A stretch of 64,000 bases of DNA from RGIG995 sp045603745 (GCA_045603745.1 JAZUMQ010000012.1:1-64000), one strand, 5' to 3'; shown: positions 34,557 to 43,735, counted from the first letter of the stretch. Program-made: numbers and translations. Notes: generated from the letters alone by a model not told the origin.

Positions 34557-34889
34557 TTACACGAAGTGTGTAAAAAGGTATTCCAAAAAAGAGTGTTTCT
34601 TCCCGGCAAGGGTGGTGAAAACATCTTGTCCTGCCGTCAATAAAAATCCGGGAAAGATGGTTGCGCAAAATACTTGATTCATTTCCCAAGCCTCGGCGAA
34701 ACGGCCGTGCATCAGTAAAGTCAATGCTCTTGTAACCCCACAACCGGGGCATTGCAACCCCACCAAGGTGGAGGGACAGCGGGAAATTCCTTGTTCCACC
34801 CCCTCATAGGGTAACAGGGCGAAAAAGGAAAGAAATACCAAATAAAATACAATTCGCAAAATCCGAAAAGAAAGGGTTTTTCGTTGCAT
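34557..34889 (-). CDS. DUF2752 family membrane protein
   Basis: 110 residues. The family signature CPGCGVTRALTLLMHGRFAE is complete, with hydrophobic helices on both sides. Function unknown; the CPxCGxTR motif may bind metal or take part in redox. ATG 34889 follows GGAGG directly; the longer frame to 34922 would overlap that site. It is the first gene of the addB-addA transcript and divergent from sigG. Confidence 0.88.
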   Translation of the reverse strand: MQRKTLSFRILRIVFYLVFLSFFALLPYEGVEQGISRCPSTLVGLQCPGCGVTRALTLLMHGRFAEAWEMNQVFCATIFPGFLLTAGQDVFTTLAGKKHSFLEYLFTHFV

Positions 34890-34939
34890 AAAACCTCCGA
34901 GGAAAACAAATACTTTGTTCAAAGGGGTTGATAGAAGCC

Positions 34940-35710
34940 GTGCTGAACAAAGTTGAAATCTGTGGGATCAACACGTCGGAATTAAAAGTATTAAATGAAG
35001 AAGAAAAAACCATCCTGCTTCATCGGATCAAACAGGGGGACGATGCCGCCCGCACCGCCTTCGTCAACGGAAATCTGAAATTGGTGCTGAGCGTGGTGCA
35101 ACGGTTTTCCAATCGGGGGGAAGACCCGGACGACTTATTTCAGATCGGGTGCATCGGATTGATCAAGGCCATCGACAATTTCGATTTGTCTCAAGAGGTA
35201 AAATTTTCCACCTATGCCGTTCCCATGATCATCGGGGAAATTCGTCGGTATCTTCGGGATAATAATCCGATTCGGGTTTCCCGATCCTTGCGGGATACGG
35301 CGTACAAGGCATTGGGGGCGAAAGAACGGTTGACAGCAAAACTGAGCCGTGAACCCACCATCGAAGAAATCGCAAAAGAAATGGACATGAAGCGAGAGGA
35401 GATCGTCGTCGCCCTCGATGCTATCGTTGATCCGGTTTCTCTGTTCGATTCGGTCTACAACGACGATAGCGATACCATTTACCTGATGGATCAAGTTCGG
35501 GATATTCACGAAACCGAATCCAATTGGGTGGAGGAAATTTCTCTGCGCCAAGCCATCTCACGGTTGTCCGATCGGGAAAAACGAATTTTGTCCTTGCGTT
35601 TTTACGGTGGAAAAACCCAAACCGAAGTCGCTACGGAGATTGGGATTTCCCAAGCACAAGTGTCTCGGCTGGAGAAAAACGCTCTTACCGAAATAAAAAA
35701 ACACTTGTAA
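34940..35710 (+). CDS. sigG: Sporulation sigma factor SigG
   Basis: About 256 residues. It directs late forespore transcription. The protein begins with NKVEICGINTSEL, the diagnostic SigG N-terminus, and contains RYLRDNNPIRVSRSLRDTAY and a region 4 ending EIGISQAQVSRLEKNAL. No ATG lies upstream: an AAAGGGG is followed by TTG at 34928 and GTG at 34940. I chose GTG because TTG abuts the ribosome site and GTG gives the standard N-terminus. The usual spoIIGA-sigE neighbours are absent. Confidence 0.95.
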   Translation: MLNKVEICGINTSELKVLNEEEKTILLHRIKQGDDAARTAFVNGNLKLVLSVVQRFSNRGEDPDDLFQIGCIGLIKAIDNFDLSQEVKFSTYAVPMIIGEIRRYLRDNNPIRVSRSLRDTAYKALGAKERLTAKLSREPTIEEIAKEMDMKREEIVVALDAIVDPVSLFDSVYNDDSDTIYLMDQVRDIHETESNWVEEISLRQAISRLSDREKRILSLRFYGGKTQTEVATEIGISQAQVSRLEKNALTEIKKHL

Positions 35711-35719
35711 AAAAGGCGT

Positions 35720-35790
35720 TAAGAGTGAAGTTTTGAGATTGATGTTGGAAGATGCAACGTTGCTTTTTCACGTTTCAATCTTCTTCACTT
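35720..35790. repeat. Imperfect inverted repeat with heptamer-like ends after sigG
   Basis: GTTAAGAGTGAAGTTTTGAG at the left and a CAATCTTCTTCACTT arm at the right can pair imperfectly. The left arm carries GAGTGAA, the same heptamer seen at 4431 and 12677. It may serve as a shared terminator for sigG and the converging 63-aa gene. Confidence 0.5.
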
Positions 35791-35966
35791 ATCGCTTGTT
35801 TCTCCCGCCGTTTTTCTTCCCGCTTTTGTTCCTTTCGGAAATGCAGGGCAAGAAGGACGGCGGTTGCGGTACAGACGAGGGCTACGAAAATTAACCCGGT
35901 CACAAAGATTACCGTGGCAGAATCTCCGGGGGAGAAGGGGGAGACGAAAACGTCCAAAAAATTCAT
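35775..35966 (-). CDS. Small single-helix membrane protein
   Basis: 63 residues: one hydrophobic helix (about 14-42) and a highly charged Lys/Glu/Arg tail. No family recognised. ATG 35966 follows GGAG and overlaps the MFS stop by 4 bp (ATGA), so it is translated together with that transporter and might be a small partner of it. Confidence 0.6.
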   Translation of the reverse strand: MNFLDVFVSPFSPGDSATVIFVTGLIFVALVCTATAVLLALHFRKEQKREEKRREKQAISEED

Positions 35967-37042
35967 TTTGCGTCTCCTTTCCGCTGGTATAGTCTCGCTC
36001 TCAGATGAAGTAATCGGCAATGATCGGTGTACAATACGAGGCTAAGCGCCAGTGCAACGATCAACAGTCCCGCACATAGGAATCGGATCGAAAGCGTCGG
36101 TGCGGTGCGGAAAAATCCGGGCATCGTTCCCAGTAAAATTGCCAGAGACCCGGTTCCCACTGCTAAGTGCGGTTTTTCGGGTAATGCCGCCGTCACCGTT
36201 CCGAAACACACGGAGGCGGGGGCAGATAAGGCACCCAATCCCAAACAGTAAAGCCAGGGAACGTGGGTAAACACCGTCAAAAGCAGAAGTGCCGCTCCAA
36301 GGCAAACTGCCATTGTTTTTCGCGGCCCAAACCGATCTGCCGCAAATCCTCCCGCGATCCGTCCCAGCATACATACCGCCGCCGGAATCAGAATCATGGG
36401 GCCCTTTGCCCAGTCCGGGGGCAACAGTGTTCCCACCAAAGCAATGATCAAAAGGGGGATCATGGTTAAAAGCAAGACCGCCCAATCGGGAAAAATCCGG
36501 ATTACGCTATTCCGGAAAGAGCGTATTTTTCTGGGATATTTTCTGGCTTCTGTAAAAAAGAAGCAACCCAAAGAAAGTGCGAGAAGAAGTAACGCCAGCT
36601 TCCAGCCGGAAAGGGGCGTTCGTTGTGCCAAGACCGTTCCTGCCGTAGCGCCGAAAACCCCGGTAGAGATTACCATGGCGTTACGGGAGAAAAATCCCCG
36701 GGCAAAGGCAACGCTTTCTCCCAAAGCGCCGACGTGAAACAAGGCACTTCCCACCGCCGCAGGAAACAGGGCAACCCATGCCGCTCCTACCGGGAGCAGG
36801 CACGCAACAGCCACCAAAAGACACCCTACCGCTTGGGAATGGAGTCGGGGAATTTCGTCCAAAACCGTTCCCAAAAAAGGACGCAATCCGTAGGACAAAA
36901 TCAAAAAAATCATATATCCTGCCCCGATCAGCAACGTGGTCTGGGCAGTTTTTGTGAAATTCCCCGCCAGCAAAAAGAAGCAGGCAAGATCAATCGCAAA
37001 ATGGGTGATGATTTCAGTAATCAACGCTTCTTTTCTCGGCAT
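35963..37042 (-). CDS. MFS family transporter
   Basis: 359 residues with about ten to twelve hydrophobic segments, shorter than the usual 390-420 of MFS. GGFAADRFGPRKTMAVCLG in the second half is the MFS loop signature D-R-x-G-R/K. Substrate unknown. ATG 37042 follows GAAAGGAAGG. A near-consensus promoter is at 37085-37113, and a charged single-helix protein overlaps its end. Confidence 0.8.
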   Translation of the reverse strand: MPRKEALITEIITHFAIDLACFFLLAGNFTKTAQTTLLIGAGYMIFLILSYGLRPFLGTVLDEIPRLHSQAVGCLLVAVACLLPVGAAWVALFPAAVGSALFHVGALGESVAFARGFFSRNAMVISTGVFGATAGTVLAQRTPLSGWKLALLLLALSLGCFFFTEARKYPRKIRSFRNSVIRIFPDWAVLLLTMIPLLIIALVGTLLPPDWAKGPMILIPAAVCMLGRIAGGFAADRFGPRKTMAVCLGAALLLLTVFTHVPWLYCLGLGALSAPASVCFGTVTAALPEKPHLAVGTGSLAILLGTMPGFFRTAPTLSIRFLCAGLLIVALALSLVLYTDHCRLLHLRARLYQRKGDAK

Positions 37043-37084
37043 AGAAACCCCTTCCTTTCTCTATAGATCTATATTATATCTTTA

Positions 37085-37113
37085 AGTATATCATTTTTTT
37101 ATCTTTATGTCAA
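37085..37113 (-). promoter_or_regulatory. Promoter of the MFS gene
   Basis: Minus strand TTGACA, 17-bp spacer, TATACT, 42 bp before the ATG. Confidence 0.8.
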
Positions 37114-37131
37114 GTTTTCTTCCCCTCTCTA

Positions 37132-37161
37132 TTGACTTTTTCAGGGAAAATATGGTAAAAT
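37132..37161 (+). promoter_or_regulatory. Promoter of the DUF2156 gene
   Basis: TTGACT, 18-bp spacer, TAAAAT, 40 bp before ATG 37202; divergent from the MFS promoter. Confidence 0.7.
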
Positions 37162-37201
37162 AAGACAAGTAATTTTTATTTCCTTTTTGTGAGAGATTTT
37201 T

Positions 37202-38083
37202 ATGCTGAATTTTCGTCCTCTTACCTTGGATTGTATCCTCCTCGTTCGGGCTGATCTGTCCCGGCCGGTCCCCCGTACCTGTGATTACTCTTTGGGCGGG
37301 GTTATGTTGTGGCGGGATTATTTTAACGTTTCTTATGCGCAAATCGGGCAATCCATGATCTATCGCTTGTGTTTGCCCGACGGCACGGTGGCGTATCAGA
37401 CCCCAGCAGATCCCGATCCGGAGCTTCTTTTGACGGTGTATGATCATTGCCGTCAATCAAAAGAACCGTGCCGATTTTCTTTTGTTCCGGCAGAACGAAA
37501 GGACGTGTTTTATTCAACCTTTTCTTCGGTTTTTGTCACGGACCAGCGGGAATGGTACGATTATTTGTATCGTAAAGACGATCTGATCTCTTATGCCGGG
37601 AAAAAACTTCGGGGGCAACGAAATCACGTCAATCAATTTCGCTCCGCATATCCTCAATGGGATTTTGTTCAGGGGAAGGAGTCCGACCTCCCCCGGCTTC
37701 GGGAATTTTATGCTCGCTTCAAGGAAGCAAACCAAAAAGACGCGCCCACTTGGATCGAAGAAGAAAAAAAGATAGAAGAGATCTTCAACCACTTTTCTGA
37801 ATACGGATTTTTGTGTGGAATTTTGACCGTCAACGAGGAAATTGTCGGCTTTTCTATGGGAGAAATCGTCGGCGACACTCTCGTCATTCACACCGAGAAG
37901 GCAGACCGCACCGTTTCCGGCGCTTATCCCATGTTGGCGTCCCGCTTTGTGGAGAAATTTGCCGACAACCGTATCCGCTACGTTAATCGGGAAGACGATT
38001 CCGGAGACGAAGGCTTGCGAAGGGCAAAACTTTCCTATCACCCCTGCGCATTGTTGGAGAAAACCTTGATCGAAGTGAACTAA
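37202..38083 (+). CDS. DUF2156 domain protein (GNAT-like, LPG-synthase C-terminal domain)
   Basis: 293 residues. The order of LRGQRNHVNQF, the acidic helix before IEEIFNHFSEYGFLCGILTVN, GFSMGEIVGDTLVIHTEKAD and GAYPMLASRF matches DUF2156, which has two GNAT folds and forms the catalytic part of lysyl-phosphatidylglycerol synthases. There are no membrane helices, so it is a stand-alone cytosolic form; an aminoacyl or acyl transfer is possible but not shown. Terminator at 38102. Confidence 0.85.
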   Translation: MLNFRPLTLDCILLVRADLSRPVPRTCDYSLGGVMLWRDYFNVSYAQIGQSMIYRLCLPDGTVAYQTPADPDPELLLTVYDHCRQSKEPCRFSFVPAERKDVFYSTFSSVFVTDQREWYDYLYRKDDLISYAGKKLRGQRNHVNQFRSAYPQWDFVQGKESDLPRLREFYARFKEANQKDAPTWIEEEKKIEEIFNHFSEYGFLCGILTVNEEIVGFSMGEIVGDTLVIHTEKADRTVSGAYPMLASRFVEKFADNRIRYVNREDDSGDEGLRRAKLSYHPCALLEKTLIEVN

Positions 38084-38101
38084 AATCAATCGAATACAAA
38101 A

Positions 38102-38138
38102 AAAGACCCGAAAAAGAATAACTTCTTTTCGGGTCTTT
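38102..38138. terminator. Bidirectional terminator
   Basis: AAAGACCCGAAAAAGA / TCTTTTCGGGTCTTT stem, flanked by A-run and T-run, between converging genes. Confidence 0.85.
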
Positions 38139-38148
38139 GTGTATTATC

Positions 38149-38778
38149 TTATTCTTCCGCCGAGGCTTCTGCGACGACTTCTTCGGTTTTTGCGGCGGCT
38201 TCCGCCTCTGCTTTTGCTTCCGCTTCTGCCTTTGCCTGAGCTTCTGCTACGGCTTTCAGACCTGCGTCAATCAGGGCTTGTTTTTCTGCTTCTTCCACTA
38301 ATTTTTGCTGATAACGTATGTGCTTGGATTTCCCAAGTCCCAAAATGGGAATAAAAATGTAGGGGAAGAAGAATAATCCGAGGGTGTAACCAATGCCGTG
38401 ACCGTAGGCTTCCGACAATTTCTGCACCGTCAGAATCGCGACTAAAATGTTCACGCCGGGAATGAGCATAAACAGGAAATAAACCCCATTCCCCCAAGTG
38501 ACGTTAAAGAATTCGACCCACCCGTATACGGGGATCAGATTTGACCAACCGGGTCTGCCTGCTTTTGTGTAGATTTTCCACCAGGAAACGATCAAAAGAA
38601 CAATTGCGGCAAGGGCAATGGCAACGCCCAAAACGATCAGAATAATGCCGAAAATGGTAGCGAACGCGGCTCCTCCGCTTCCGCCCATGCCTGCGTCCAT
38701 GGCACCGTTCATTCCCATGTCCGTTGCCGTGTTGACAAAATCCGTACTGGAAATCGCTGGTTGCATTATGTTTCCCAT
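38149..38778 (-). CDS. DUF5684-like membrane protein with Ala/Glu-rich tail
   Basis: 209 residues. A Gly/Met-rich N-terminus, then helices around 38-66, 90-118 and 125-148. WWKIYTKAGRPGWSNLIPVYG is the recognised motif of DUF5684-type proteins. The last 55 residues are a low-complexity Ala/Glu/Lys helix, probably a coiled coil in the cytosol. ATG 38778 follows GGAGG. The promoter lies at 38832-38860. Function unknown. Confidence 0.8.
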   Translation of the reverse strand: MGNIMQPAISSTDFVNTATDMGMNGAMDAGMGGSGGAAFATIFGIILIVLGVAIALAAIVLLIVSWWKIYTKAGRPGWSNLIPVYGWVEFFNVTWGNGVYFLFMLIPGVNILVAILTVQKLSEAYGHGIGYTLGLFFFPYIFIPILGLGKSKHIRYQQKLVEEAEKQALIDAGLKAVAEAQAKAEAEAKAEAEAAAKTEEVVAEASAEE

Positions 38779-38831
38779 ACATATCCTCCTTTTTTTTGTC
38801 GGATGTTACATTTTCCGACATCGTTACTCTT

Positions 38832-38860
38832 ATTGTATCACATTCTTACAAATTTGTCAA
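38832..38860 (-). promoter_or_regulatory. Promoter of the DUF5684-like gene
   Basis: Minus strand TTGACA, 17-bp spacer, TACAAT. Confidence 0.8.
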
Positions 38861-38866
38861 GATTTG

Positions 38867-38894
38867 AAAATCCCACCAAAAACTTGGTGGGATT
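38867..38894 (-). terminator. Terminator of the glycan cluster
   Basis: AAAATCCCACCA / TGGTGGGATTTT stem, short loop, just after the ferredoxin stop on the minus strand. Confidence 0.8.
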
Positions 38895-38900
38895 TTAGGC

Positions 38901-39089
38901 TTATTCCTCTTTAAAAGGGCAGACCCGCAAGCATTGGAGACACCCGATGCACTTTTCTTGTTGGATTTGCGGATATTCGAACCCTTCTTCGTCTTTGACC
39001 ATTTCAATGGCTTGTTTCGGGCAAATGGCAGCGCAGGCAGTACAACCGCAACATTCTGCCTTTTCGTTAAACAATATGGGAATTTGCAT
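38901..39089 (-). CDS. Two-cluster 4Fe-4S ferredoxin-like protein
   Basis: 62 residues. Two complete cluster motifs: CCGCTACAAICP near residue 13 and CIGCLQCLRVCP near 47. In most glycan clusters this domain is the N-terminus of the FrhB-like protein; here it is a separate gene placed 24 bp after it. It likely supplies electrons to that partner. Confidence 0.9.
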   Translation of the reverse strand: MQIPILFNEKAECCGCTACAAICPKQAIEMVKDEEGFEYPQIQQEKCIGCLQCLRVCPFKEE

Positions 39090-39113
39090 ATAGATACCTA
39101 CTTTCTTTTCGGA

Positions 39114-40052
39114 TCATTTCTTTCCGATCTTTGGAACGTATTTCACGAGGATCTTTTTGATTTTCCGCTTCACTTTTTTCAGAAAAGAAACGTGCAGATA
39201 TTTTCGAGATAATTTCTCAAAGGACAGAGACCTCATATCGGCAAAGAAGGTGTCCCGTTGTTGCGGACGGTAAACCGAACGGTATTCTGCCGGATTTTGC
39301 CGTACGGCATTTTCGTAAGAAACGGCTTTGCAATTTAACAGATTTTTGATTTTTTCAAAAAGATCTGCCGCTTTTTCGGTGCGTATCATCACGAGCGAAA
39401 TGCCCTTGTCATCGTTCATTTCCGGGGCGACGGTTTCAATGCCCCAAAAATCAGCAATAGACATATCGGATTGATAATTTCCCTTCGCTTTACAGGCATA
39501 GCAACTGGGGCGCAAACAGTAATTTCGCAAAAACATCAACATATATGGGTCGGCGTCTTTTGATGAAAATACATCGTTTTCTTTCATACCATAGTCTGCC
39601 CAGCCTTGGTCTTTACAACGGAAATTGACGGTTTTGATCTTTTCCCCCCGTACTTGTTCTTGGTGCTTGATGTACTTTTTCCAAAGGTCCGGTGATGGAA
39701 CCCCGTGACAAATGACATCGACACAGAACAGGTTTTCATACGCCTTCCCCAGAAACAGTTTCAGCCCGTTGACCTGACATCCAGTGCCGGAAAAGAGAAC
39801 GGATTTCCCCGATTCCAAATCCTGTTTTACGTCTTTGTAGGTATCGCCCACGGTGGCTTGAAGATACTTGGACCCACGAAGGGCGGAAATATCGCCTTCA
39901 GCTCGGACGAAATGGGCACCATAGCAATCGTCGGTCATGGCGACGCCATAGACAATGTCAAATTTCGTTGCCAATAAACTGAAAATCCCGCCGGACGACG
40001 ATTTTTCCCGAACGTCGTTCTCATAGTATGCCGCGTATATCTGCAAGTTCAT
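39114..40052 (-). CDS. FrhB-like protein (coenzyme F420 hydrogenase beta-subunit family)
   Basis: 312 residues. VREKSSSGGIFSLLAT, LFSGTGCQVNGLK, CHGVPSPDLWKKYI and CLRPSCYACKAKG are the family blocks; the cysteines in the last two may bind an iron-sulfur cluster. Proteins of this family occur in polysaccharide clusters next to pyruvyl transferases; their reaction there is not known. It lacks the usual fused N-terminal ferredoxin domain, which is encoded separately downstream. The C-terminus is strongly basic. Confidence 0.88.
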   Translation of the reverse strand: MNLQIYAAYYENDVREKSSSGGIFSLLATKFDIVYGVAMTDDCYGAHFVRAEGDISALRGSKYLQATVGDTYKDVKQDLESGKSVLFSGTGCQVNGLKLFLGKAYENLFCVDVICHGVPSPDLWKKYIKHQEQVRGEKIKTVNFRCKDQGWADYGMKENDVFSSKDADPYMLMFLRNYCLRPSCYACKAKGNYQSDMSIADFWGIETVAPEMNDDKGISLVMIRTEKAADLFEKIKNLLNCKAVSYENAVRQNPAEYRSVYRPQQRDTFFADMRSLSFEKLSRKYLHVSFLKKVKRKIKKILVKYVPKIGKK

Positions 40053-40105
40053 TAGATTTACTCCATAATTAAGAGGGTAGGTGCTTTGATTGGAAAGCCG
40101 AGTTC

Positions 40106-41656
40106 CTACAACTTTGTAAGGATCTTTGTGAATTTTCCTTTAGTGATATGGTCTGCCATAAGAAGCAACTGCTTAAATTCATTTGTTTTTCTATATGCAA
40201 TATAATATATTACATTTGGAATAATCACACAAATTATACCTCTGAGCAGAATTGTTGTAATTAATCCCAGATTTATAAATGAACAGACAAAATATGTAAC
40301 AATACAACTGAAGAATACAATTAATACGTAGAATAGAACCTTTTTCAAATATAGCCACATAGATTTTCTGTCGAAAATAACTGTAAACAAATTATGTAAC
40401 AGCCATGGCATACCCACAACAAGAATAGCAACTACTGTGGAAATCAAAATTCCGTATATCCCGATAAATTGAACCAGAATCAAGTTTAATACCAAATTCG
40501 TCAAGGCTGCCGCGAGAGGTCTAAAGCGATCCTCATGCCACATTCCTGAGGCATCTTTATAGAGATTATACAATGAATTCAATTGACGAACAAAGAAATA
40601 AACAACAAAACAAATGACCGCTGAAAAAGATAACGTTAAATCTTTTCCGACCCAAAGTTCCATGAAAGGTTGATAAATACAAAGCATACATACGGAGCAA
40701 AATCCCGCGATCCAACAGATAATTAAAGTGAATTTACTAAAGTCTTTAAAATTCTTCTCTTTTGTTTCCGTTACAATGCTATTACCGATTCCCGCCATAC
40801 AAGATGAAAAAAAGATGGTCATAAAGGCTGTAAGCGCCGTAATTATGTAAAAATAATTTTGATACATGGCCAAAACGGTCAGTCCCAAAAAAGCGGAAAT
40901 TACCATGGTGTCCGCAGAATTATAGATAATACCTCCGATTTTAGAGGTAAACAAGTCTCGAATTTTTTGATTGATTTGTTTTACGGTGTCTTTTTTTATT
41001 TTCCCAGTGGGCTTATATTGGGGATAAAGCTTGTTTGCAAAAAAAGCAGTAACAATGTTTGTTAGCGCTTGCGTCAACAACATAACAATTACATAGTAGT
41101 AGTAATTTTTAAAAAGGAAGAGTACGAGTAATTGTAGAGAATATTGTACGGTCTGAGTAACCAAGAGCACCTTATTTGCAATGTCAACTCTTTGGTGTGC
41201 CTGTAAAATGCTGTTTTTGTATGCAAACAACCAATAGGATAGAACGGTTGCGCTCAAGTTTAACAAATATAACGTATAAATATTGATGTTGTCCGGTACA
41301 TCTCCGGAAATCAGTTTGGGAATGAATGGCGTAATTGCCAAGCCCACAACGAGGATGACAAGACCGATGATGCGGTAATAAATGCGATATAATTTCATCA
41401 GGGCACAGATGGTTTTCGTGTCATCCTCCGCGATAGGTTTGTACATACTGTACACCATTGCAGATCCAACGCCAAGTTCTGTAAGGTTTAGCACTTGCAA
41501 AACTGAGGTGAACAGAGAATTTAACCCCAAATACTGAACCCCCATGAGATAGAGGATTACTGTTCGGGTTAAAAAAGGCACGACGGTTTGGTAAAGTTTT
41601 AGTATTATTCCAAAAATAATGTTTCGTGTTGCATTTTTGGTTCTGTTAATTTTCAT
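40106..41656 (-). CDS. Polysaccharide flippase (Wzx/MATE-like, PST family)
   Basis: 516 residues with about 12-14 hydrophobic segments. YLGLNSLFTSVLQVLNLTELG near residue 43 is typical of Clostridial oligosaccharide flippases. It should move lipid-linked sugar units across the membrane. The AT-rich codons differ from the housekeeping genes around. It starts 10 bp inside the pyruvyl transferase end and its stop is TAG. Confidence 0.88.
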   Translation of the reverse strand: MKINRTKNATRNIIFGIILKLYQTVVPFLTRTVILYLMGVQYLGLNSLFTSVLQVLNLTELGVGSAMVYSMYKPIAEDDTKTICALMKLYRIYYRIIGLVILVVGLAITPFIPKLISGDVPDNINIYTLYLLNLSATVLSYWLFAYKNSILQAHQRVDIANKVLLVTQTVQYSLQLLVLFLFKNYYYYVIVMLLTQALTNIVTAFFANKLYPQYKPTGKIKKDTVKQINQKIRDLFTSKIGGIIYNSADTMVISAFLGLTVLAMYQNYFYIITALTAFMTIFFSSCMAGIGNSIVTETKEKNFKDFSKFTLIICWIAGFCSVCMLCIYQPFMELWVGKDLTLSFSAVICFVVYFFVRQLNSLYNLYKDASGMWHEDRFRPLAAALTNLVLNLILVQFIGIYGILISTVVAILVVGMPWLLHNLFTVIFDRKSMWLYLKKVLFYVLIVFFSCIVTYFVCSFINLGLITTILLRGIICVIIPNVIYYIAYRKTNEFKQLLLMADHITKGKFTKILTKL

Positions 41657-42731
41657 TTTCTATCCCCAAAATCGTTTCGATATACCGAATCGAATCCTTA
41701 CGTAATTGATCAAAATCATTTTTTGCTTCTAATGTTGTTTCCCCATAGATCCGATCCAGTTTTCCGGTGCAAGACAATAGATCCTCGATTCTTCCAAACA
41801 TTTTTTCATGTCCCGGTTGGACGCGCCGGAAGACCGTAAAGTCCTTATCAAAGAGCGTGGAAAATACCGTGCAATGGAAAGAATCGGTAAAGATGTACTG
41901 GGCGTTGTCAATCAGATTTAAAAACTCATAAGGGCCACACGCTCTAATTTTTTCGTTACGGAAATTGATTAATTTATCAATTCCCTTTTCTTTCATAACT
42001 TTTGCGATTCGATCCTTGTACTCCTCGGAGGTGCTCCCTAGAAAGAAGGCAAAGGCATATTTTCCTTGTTTTTTTGCAATTCCATTGGATTTTTTTGCAA
42101 AATTTCGCCATTCATCTGCAGATAAAAGTAATGTGGGATCCAAAACACGGGGGACCGTTCTTCCGGTCAAATCTTCAATCAATTTGCATCCGAGTTCTTC
42201 CCGACAAGAGATTTCTTTCATGCCCTGCAATCCAATGCGATGTTGTTCCAAATCCTGTTCGGGAAACTCTTCAAAGCCAAAACTTGCGGCATAAGCGAAA
42301 CGCTTTTCCGGGGGCATAAACTGTAAGTAATAATAGGGCAATTCATTTTGGTCATCCTTGGACCACTTGTGCCAAATTTGATCACTGCCGGCAATCGCAA
42401 GATCATAATAGGACCAATCCGTATGAAAGGCTTTCTGATTTGACGTTTCTTTTATGTGAGTAAGATTTTTTTTATTGAATCTATGGTTGGATGTCTGAAT
42501 CAAATATCTTCGATTATTTTTGATATACCGGTGTTTTCCCAAAGAAATCAAAACGAGTTTGGCGAGATACTGCGCTCGATCTTTTATCCTTTCGATCAGT
42601 TTTGTTGGGCAATTGTTCAATGAAGTTACTTCAACGCCGTAAGATTCCAGTACTTTTTGCAGCGCAAAGTGCTGAAGGCGATTGCCGAAATTATTGCGAT
42701 CGAAAATGGTTACAAGTAAAACTTTTTTCAC
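41646..42731 (-). CDS. Polysaccharide pyruvyl transferase family protein
   Basis: 361 residues. NFGNRLQHFALQKVLESYG at the N-terminus, IAGSDQIWHKW in the middle and FTDSFHCTVFSTLFDK near the end are the PF04230 blocks, with the Ser/His of SFHC at the active site. The family transfers pyruvate from phosphoenolpyruvate to sugars of surface glycans. It lies between the GT2 and flippase genes, in one transcript. Confidence 0.9.
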   Translation of the reverse strand: MKKVLLVTIFDRNNFGNRLQHFALQKVLESYGVEVTSLNNCPTKLIERIKDRAQYLAKLVLISLGKHRYIKNNRRYLIQTSNHRFNKKNLTHIKETSNQKAFHTDWSYYDLAIAGSDQIWHKWSKDDQNELPYYYLQFMPPEKRFAYAASFGFEEFPEQDLEQHRIGLQGMKEISCREELGCKLIEDLTGRTVPRVLDPTLLLSADEWRNFAKKSNGIAKKQGKYAFAFFLGSTSEEYKDRIAKVMKEKGIDKLINFRNEKIRACGPYEFLNLIDNAQYIFTDSFHCTVFSTLFDKDFTVFRRVQPGHEKMFGRIEDLLSCTGKLDRIYGETTLEAKNDFDQLRKDSIRYIETILGIENEN

Positions 42732-42766
42732 GAATTGACTCCTTTCATTAAAATCGATTTACAGAT

Positions 42767-43735
42767 TTACTTTTTCCCCAATATTTTATAAATGGGGCGC
42801 AGTGTTCTTGATGCAATCATGGAGTATAGGATTTTTTCTTTTGTGGTTACGTGTTTTGACATCAAAATCCGGCCCCATGATTTCCGCACAATAGAAATGT
42901 ATTCACGTTGATTTTGCTTTGCCGTATCGTCGAGAAATTGATAGTTTTTATCTAAAGATAAGGCTACGTAGAAACTGGTTTTTCCAAGAAAGATTTTAAA
43001 ACTTGGTAGATCTTCCATATGAACTTGTCGCAGTTGTTCTGTCATCTGATGAAGATGTTTTAGCACAACGCCGGTATCTGCTTGCCATGCAGAATGAGTA
43101 ACGCTTCCTTCGGTATCTCGGTAATTATACAAAGCTTCAACAATACAAACAAAACCCTCGGAATAGAGGATTGCCGGGATCTGCAATAGACTGTCTTCAT
43201 GAATTTCATGTTCCGAAAAGCGAACCGAATCAAAAAAATCTCTCCGATATAGTTTCGACCAAACCGCATAATCTATCTTACCAAGAAAAGTCATATCCAA
43301 TGAGGTTTTTATATCAAGGGTTTCCTTTGCATTGGGCGGAATCATAGGGAGAATCTGCTCGCCTTTGCAACGGTTAAAATAGCAATAGGCCACTTTCTTT
43401 GTTGAGTTTAACAGTGCATTCATCATCTTTTCAAACATCGTGGGATGAATGAAATCATCGCTATCGACAAATCCAAAATAATCTCCTTTTGCTATATCGA
43501 GTCCGCAGTTTCGGGCGGTCGATGCCCCCCCGTTTTCTTTGTGAATTACCTTGATGCGCGAATCCTTTTTCGCCCATTCGTCGCACATTAGGGGGCAATT
43601 GTCGGGGCTGCCGTCGTCGACTAAAATAATCTCTAAATTTTTGTAAGTTTGGTCGACAATACTTTGGACACACTTGTCCAGATATTTTTCTACCTTATAA
43701 ACCGGAACAATGACGCTGATTAAGGGGTTTTTCAT
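42767..43735 (-). CDS. Family 2 glycosyltransferase
   Basis: 322 residues. A GT-A fold: ISVIVPVYKVEKYLDKCVQS at the start, IILVDDGSPDNCP, NGGASTARNCGLDIAKGDY and FVDSDDFIHPTMF carrying the DxD metal site. It adds a sugar from a nucleotide donor to a growing glycan. First gene of the minus-strand glycan cluster, behind a near-consensus promoter at 43788. Confidence 0.93.
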   Translation of the reverse strand: MKNPLISVIVPVYKVEKYLDKCVQSIVDQTYKNLEIILVDDGSPDNCPLMCDEWAKKDSRIKVIHKENGGASTARNCGLDIAKGDYFGFVDSDDFIHPTMFEKMMNALLNSTKKVAYCYFNRCKGEQILPMIPPNAKETLDIKTSLDMTFLGKIDYAVWSKLYRRDFFDSVRFSEHEIHEDSLLQIPAILYSEGFVCIVEALYNYRDTEGSVTHSAWQADTGVVLKHLHQMTEQLRQVHMEDLPSFKIFLGKTSFYVALSLDKNYQFLDDTAKQNQREYISIVRKSWGRILMSKHVTTKEKILYSMIASRTLRPIYKILGKK

